Assembly (NCBI GenBank): GCA_009829735.1
Contig: CM020620.1
Coordinates: forward strand, 12,893,420 to 12,957,419
Reading direction: 5' to 3'
Length of the DNA stretch: 64,000 nucleotides
DNA from: Pyropia yezoensis
Taxonomy: Eukaryota > Rhodophyta > Bangiophyceae > Bangiales > Bangiaceae
In this document: positions 59,697 to 64,000 of the stretch, in pieces
Position numbering within the stretch: the stretch's first letter is position 1
Layout: every line of letters starts with the position of its first letter
Notes under the pieces: generated by a model
What the model was told of the DNA's origin: nothing
What the model saw: the letters and a program-made list of their open reading frames with translations, nothing else
Database searches by the model: none
Position numbers and translations under genes: made by a program

Positions 59697-61562
59697 TGTT
59701 GTACCTGGGAAGTTTTTGTGCATGTTGCTTGTGCTTGTACGAGACCGCGGGAATCAAAGGTTTCTTTTTTTTACACCCATTGGGCAGGGTGTTTTTTTTT
59801 TTTCCTATACCTTTTGTTTGTCCTGGATGAACCAAAGCATCTGGGCAACTTCCTCCCCGGCCATCACCGCCGTTGCTGCCGCCGCAGATGGAGGCGGGCG
59901 GCACACGGTGCGGGGATGGCCGGCTCCCCCCCCCGACTCCCACCACTCTCCCCCCTTCCACCCCAAGCAGCCGCGGCGCCCAGCGCCGCTGCCGCCGCCG
60001 CCATCAGCACTGCCCCGTCGGCAGGTGGCGACAAGCGCCACACGGGATGGCACTTCCCCCCCCACCTCGCAAGAGTTCCCCCCCCTCCACGCCAGTCAGC
60101 CAGAGCGGCCGGCGCCATGGGCAGCGCCGCCGCAGACGCCGCCCGCCGCCCATGGCGGCAGGCGGCCAGCACCACAGAGGTGAGGCCGCTTCCCTTTCCG
60201 CCCCCCCCCCGTCCCCCCCCCTCCCCCGCAACCAGCCGCGACGGCCGGCGCCGTGACCGGCGCCGCCACCGCCACTGCCCCCGATGGCGGCGGGCGGCAA
60301 GCACCACAGGGGCTGGCCCCCTTCCCCCCCCACCTCCCGCGAGTGTCCCATCTTCCACCCCTACCAGCACAGGCAGCTGCCGCCGCCCCGACAGCGTCCA
60401 ATGGCGGCGCGCGGGAAGCAGCACTGTGAATATCGCGCTCCCCCACCTTCCTCTCAGCATTTTCCCCCCCCTCTGCAGACAGCCGCGGCCGCCAGCACTG
60501 CGGACGCCGCCCCAACCGGCACTGCCCCGATGGCGGGGGGCGACGAGCGCCACACGTGGTTGGCACACCTCCGCCCCCAACCTCGCACCAGTCCCCCCCC
60601 CTCCACGCCAGCCAGGCCCAGCGGCTGCCGCCCCAACCGACCCAACCGCCGCCGTCGATTGGCGAGCGAGCCAGCGGCTCGCACCTTCCCCCATCCACTG
60701 CCCAACTGTCCTCCGGCGTCTACATCAGCCAGACAGAGCGGCCGGCGCCGCGGCCAGCTCCGCCGCAGACGCCGCCCGCCGCCCATGGCGGCTGGCGGCA
60801 AGCACCAAAGGTCTGTGGCCACTCCCGCCCTCGCCCCCCCCCCGTCCCCCCAGCTCCTCTGGAACCCCAGCCGCGACGGCTGGCGCCGTGCCGGCGCCGC
60901 TACCGCCACCGCCCCCGATGGCTTCGGGCGGCGAGCACCACAGGGCCTGGCTCCCTTCCCACTCCTCTACCCACCTATCCTCTCAGCTTCCTAGCGACCA
61001 ACCCCTGCAGCCGCCGCAGCGGCTCTCGCCGCCGCCACCACCGCCGCCACCGCCGCTGCGGATGGCGGCGTCCAGCGAGCGGCACAGAGTTGTGCTGCCT
61101 TTGAATCCCACCACCCGTCAGCACTTCCCCCTCAGCTCCGGCCGACTGTGGCCGGTGGCGCCGCTGTGCCTGTTGCGGGTGAATGCGGCCACCCACCGCA
61201 GGTCTGGGCGCATGCCCCCCCCCCCCACCCACTTACTGGCACGGCCGCACGCGCGCGCAACCCATCCCCGACTGGCACCCCTTTTACGCCATCACACCCA
61301 GCGCAGTCCTCCCCCTGCACGTTGCCAGTTGCCGGACACCCTCCCCCCCTCTCCGCTGCTGGACACACCCTCCCTGCGCGTAGCCAGTTGCTACGCTCCA
61401 CCCCCTCCCCCAACCGAGTTCCCCGCCCTCTTCTCCCGCTTCGGACGGCTACACAGTTGCGTCCATTGTTGTTATAAGCAAGAGCAAGAGACAATCGTGT
61501 CCAAGGAAAAAAAAAAAACCTGCTGAACGGGGAAGAAAAAACCTTTGATGACGACTACACTT
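59697..61562. repeat. Degenerate repeat array, unit about 128 bp, between the Harbinger genes
   Basis: A motif like GATGGCGGCGGGCGGCAAGC followed by ACCACA recurs near 60153, 60283, 60400, 60530, 60783, 60918 and 61057, mostly 117-139 bp apart, separated by C-rich spacers. A plus-strand frame of about 600 codons across it (59718-61526) is a by-product of the repeat; it shows no domain. Confidence 0.7.
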
Positions 61563-63053
61563 TCAGCTTCGCGGACTCCCTCGCAGGTACGGCTCCAGCA
61601 GCTCCCCCCGGTCGCGGTAGATGTGCTCGGCGAGGTCGCTACGCAGCGCGACGTGCTCCTTAGCACTTCGGACCTCCTTCCAGGCCATTATAGCTCGTGC
61701 AAACGCGTTGGGTGCCGCCTGGGCACTGGGCAGGATGTTTTGGCCTGCCTCGCCAGCGGTGGGAAAGCGTGCTTCTAGTGGACCTCCCCCCTGCCTACTG
61801 CCAGGTGCACCACTCCCGGTGGCAGAGCCACCAGACTCACTCAAAGAAGAACCAGGGTCCGACGTCTCTTGAGCAACAGCAACAGCGAAGTCCCGCCGCT
61901 GCTTCCCCAGATACCCCCCCCGACGCACCTGAGTCACCATGCTATGCAGGGTAGCAACCGCCTTGGCCACAGAACAGATGGTTGTCACGTTGGCGTACCT
62001 GGCCGGGTGGAGGGCGATGTGAAAGCAAGAGGTCAGTACCGCATAACGTCGCTCAACGTCCTTACGCAGCGCCTCCTGGAGGCGATTGAAGGTCTTCTGC
62101 TTGTATGTGACAGCCCGTCCATTCGAGCAAATGGAAAAGGCGTAGTGCGGGTAAATGCCGTCAACCAGGTCATAGGAAAGCGTGCGCGTGTGGCCGTTGA
62201 TAGTGAAGGGCTTGCTACGGGGCGGCCAATCCCCCGCAGTGATATCCTGGTAGAGCGGAGACTGCTGCATAACATTGAGGTCATTCATACTGCCCGGGCA
62301 GCCGACAAACAGGTGCCAGATATACAGGTCCTCGTCACAAACGGCCTCCATGACAACTGCCCGACACCCCTTCCTGTTCTGGTACAGCCCAGCCTGCCCC
62401 TTCGGACAGTTCTTCCACTCCCACGGGGAACAGTCCAGCGATCCAATTCAGCCCGGCATGCCCCTATCCACGTTCCTCTTCAGCAGCACGTCCAGCTCGG
62501 CATCGTTGGGTGGGCGCAGGTACTCGCCTCCAAACTCATTACCAAGAAAAACAACCAGCTTCTTCACAGAAATCTCGATCGTGGTGGAAGAAATGCGGCG
62601 GTACTCGTCGGCACGGTCAGTGGCTTCCCCATACCCCAGCACTCGGAAAGCGGCAACCATCTTCTGCAGCGGGTGGGCCTGCAGTTGGCCGGTTGCGTTG
62701 ACCGTCTGCGCCCACCACGGGCGGTCCTTCAAAGCTCGATACACGCGGACAAACACAGCGCGAGGGACGCGAAAGCGACGCTCAAAATCGGCCTCCGAGT
62801 ACACAGGGGGGGCACCATTCACACCAAAATAGTCACGTAAGATACAAAACATGCCAAACGCAAAGTCCCGTGGCTTGTTCTGCCGGCCCCGCGCAGATCC
62901 GCGGTACCTCAGCCACTTTCCACGGTGGGTCGCGCGCACACGGCGGCGATAACGCCGCAGAACGGAAAGGTGGGCAGCAACGGCCGAGGCCGCCTCAATG
63001 TCCTCCTGGTCCCGCATCAGTCCGCAAAAGTCCAGATCAAGCTCCTCCACCAT
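61563..63053 (-). pseudogene. PIF/Harbinger transposase, copy 2, with one in-frame TGA
   Basis: From ATG 63053 (MVEELDLDFCGLMRDQED) a single frame runs 497 codons to 61563, broken only by TGA at 62450-62448 just before the first catalytic Asp. Copy 1 has Cys (TGC) there. The DDE residues are kept: D in GSLDCSPWEWKNC, D in GCPGSMNDLNVM, E in RLQEALRKDVERRY. The N-terminal region (ILRDYFGVNGAPPVYSEADF; LQKMVAAFRVLGYGE) aligns with copy 1, but the long Gly-rich tail of copy 1 is replaced by a shorter Ser/Gly-rich linker before LLEPYLRG. It is convergent with its likely Myb-like partner. Confidence 0.88.
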
Positions 63054-63903
63054 GCCGGCGGGTACACAGATCTATTGGCGGGGGGTTGAAGGAGCTAATG
63101 GCGGGCGTAGGGACGCAGGTGACGACGATGGTGGGCGTGACGACGACGACGATGAGCGTGGCGGCGGTGGCGACGGCGGTAGACGTGGTTGGCCACCCCC
63201 CCAGGAATCGGCCCCACGGCCAGTGTCGCAACGGACACGCCGCGCCCCCCGCCCCCCGACCCCCCAGAACATGCTTGCAGAAGGCGGTCGGGTGGCCAGA
63301 GCACGCCAGCACATTCCTATCCTCGCGTCGGCCAATCAAGGGCAAGAAATCGGGCAAACGTTGTGCCCCCTGTCCTCCCCCCTCATCCAGTCGCCACACG
63401 GGCGCGATGCGGTCGGGCCCCTGCACGCTCATCCGCCAGCAGCAAGAAAACACTGTTGGCAGGGGGAGGCGGCTCGGCGGCCGTTCCGAGGCTTTCCCGC
63501 CTGCATCAATTTACCCAATCAGCGGGCGGCAATCACTGCCGCGCCGCCGCCCCTCCACTCCAGGTGCCAATTCCACGCAGTTCGCGAGGGGAGGGCGCTT
63601 TCGCTATCGCTGCCGGAAATCAACGGTTCCAGGGGGAATGGAAACAAAGCACGCACGTGTTGTCATGAGACCGCGGTGTGGATTGCCGCCGGCATCAACC
63701 ATGTCCCGTCGGGATAGCCGGCATGCGCTTCGGCACACGAGGGCGATATCACTTCAAAAAGCCGACGGCGGGGCGCATCAAGCGCCAGTCGGGAAGCGTT
63801 CGTCGGGCGACGCGCACGCGATCGTCTACGTCTAGAAAGGTATTCAGAAAATTGCCACGCGGCACGCTACGGACTCTCCAGATCGCCTGCCAGAGGGCCT
63901 CGA
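63054..63903. other. Region upstream of Harbinger transposase copy 2
   Basis: Probably the 5' flank and right end of the Harbinger element. Overlapping GC-rich frames lack domains. Terminal inverted repeats were not identified with confidence. Confidence 0.45.
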
Positions 63904-63974
63904 GAATGGGGAATGGTCTTGGTCCTCCCCCATTTCTGAAAGAAATGAAGCGGGACCAAGACCAACCCCCATTC
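63904..63974. repeat. Imperfect inverted repeat near window end (33-bp arms)
   Basis: Bases 63905-63937 and 63941-63973 are inverted copies with six mismatches and a GAA loop; the best-conserved part is GGTCTTGGTCC. It may be a foldback element or an end of a transposon that continues past the window. Confidence 0.7.
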
Positions 63975-64000
63975 CTTAATCTCAATGGACAAGGAGTTAC

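Noticed and set aside
59718..61526. Plus-strand open frame of about 600 codons
   Set aside because: It coincides with the degenerate 128-bp C-rich array, has no domain, and its composition is that of the repeat.

Overview
This window looks like nuclear DNA of a red alga, most likely a bangiophyte of the Porphyra/Pyropia kind. This is inference, not a database match. The DNA is very GC-rich. The recognisable host genes are mostly intronless or carry one or two short GT-AG introns. One of them is a nuclear bacterial-type PheRS alpha subunit with a transit-peptide-like N-terminus; red algal plastid genomes are known to keep the partner beta-subunit gene. Four host genes occupy the first 8 kb: a sucrose-phosphate synthase/phosphatase-type HAD-domain protein (254-2196, one intron), plastid-type PheS (2541-3785), an F-box protein with a C-terminal SPOC-like domain (4379-5851, minus strand), and an RsmE-type 16S rRNA uridine methyltransferase (6833-7951).

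Almost all of the remainder is mobile DNA and GC-rich repeat. From 7.9 to 13.3 kb there is a hairpin element, a Tc1/mariner-like MITE with TA duplications, a 98-bp tandem repeat, a PIF/Harbinger transposase with one in-frame stop, and a C-rich minisatellite. From 13264 to 30407 lie two copies of one Ty3/gypsy chromodomain retrotransposon (family A) joined across a 500-N assembly gap. Copy 1 has an LTR, a PBS and intact gag and pol. Copy 2 is decayed, carries a 970-bp solo LTR of another family (CTTTT duplication), and ends in a polypurine tract and a 3' LTR that interrupts a fragment of a Harbinger-type Myb-like gene. A second family (B, 41583-49580, minus strand) is complete, with 571-bp LTRs differing at about 4 positions, a GAACG target duplication, a PBS, a PPT, and open gag and pol.

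Between the two families lie GC-rich minisatellites (31.4-33 kb), a multi-exon unknown gene with a very acidic tail (33303-36703, minus strand), an Ala-rich 13-residue repeat region, and a Plavaka/CACTA-like transposase gene (39201-41471). Past family B there is a Myb-like gene (50404-51861), about 5 kb of degenerate repeats, and a second Harbinger unit. That unit is a frameshifted Myb-like accessory gene (57595-59696) convergent with a transposase (61563-63053) that also has one in-frame stop.

Two observations stand out. First, families A and B both end gag with the slippery heptamer GGGAAAC, followed after 5-6 nt by a stem, with pol in the -1 frame. This is a textbook -1 ribosomal frameshift arrangement. 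Second, both families carry an antisense reading frame between pol and the 3' LTR: about 648 codons in A, with an arginine/serine-rich C-terminus, and 155 codons in B. In B a TATAAAA on the antisense strand lies inside the adjoining LTR. The two families also share an unusual primer-binding site.
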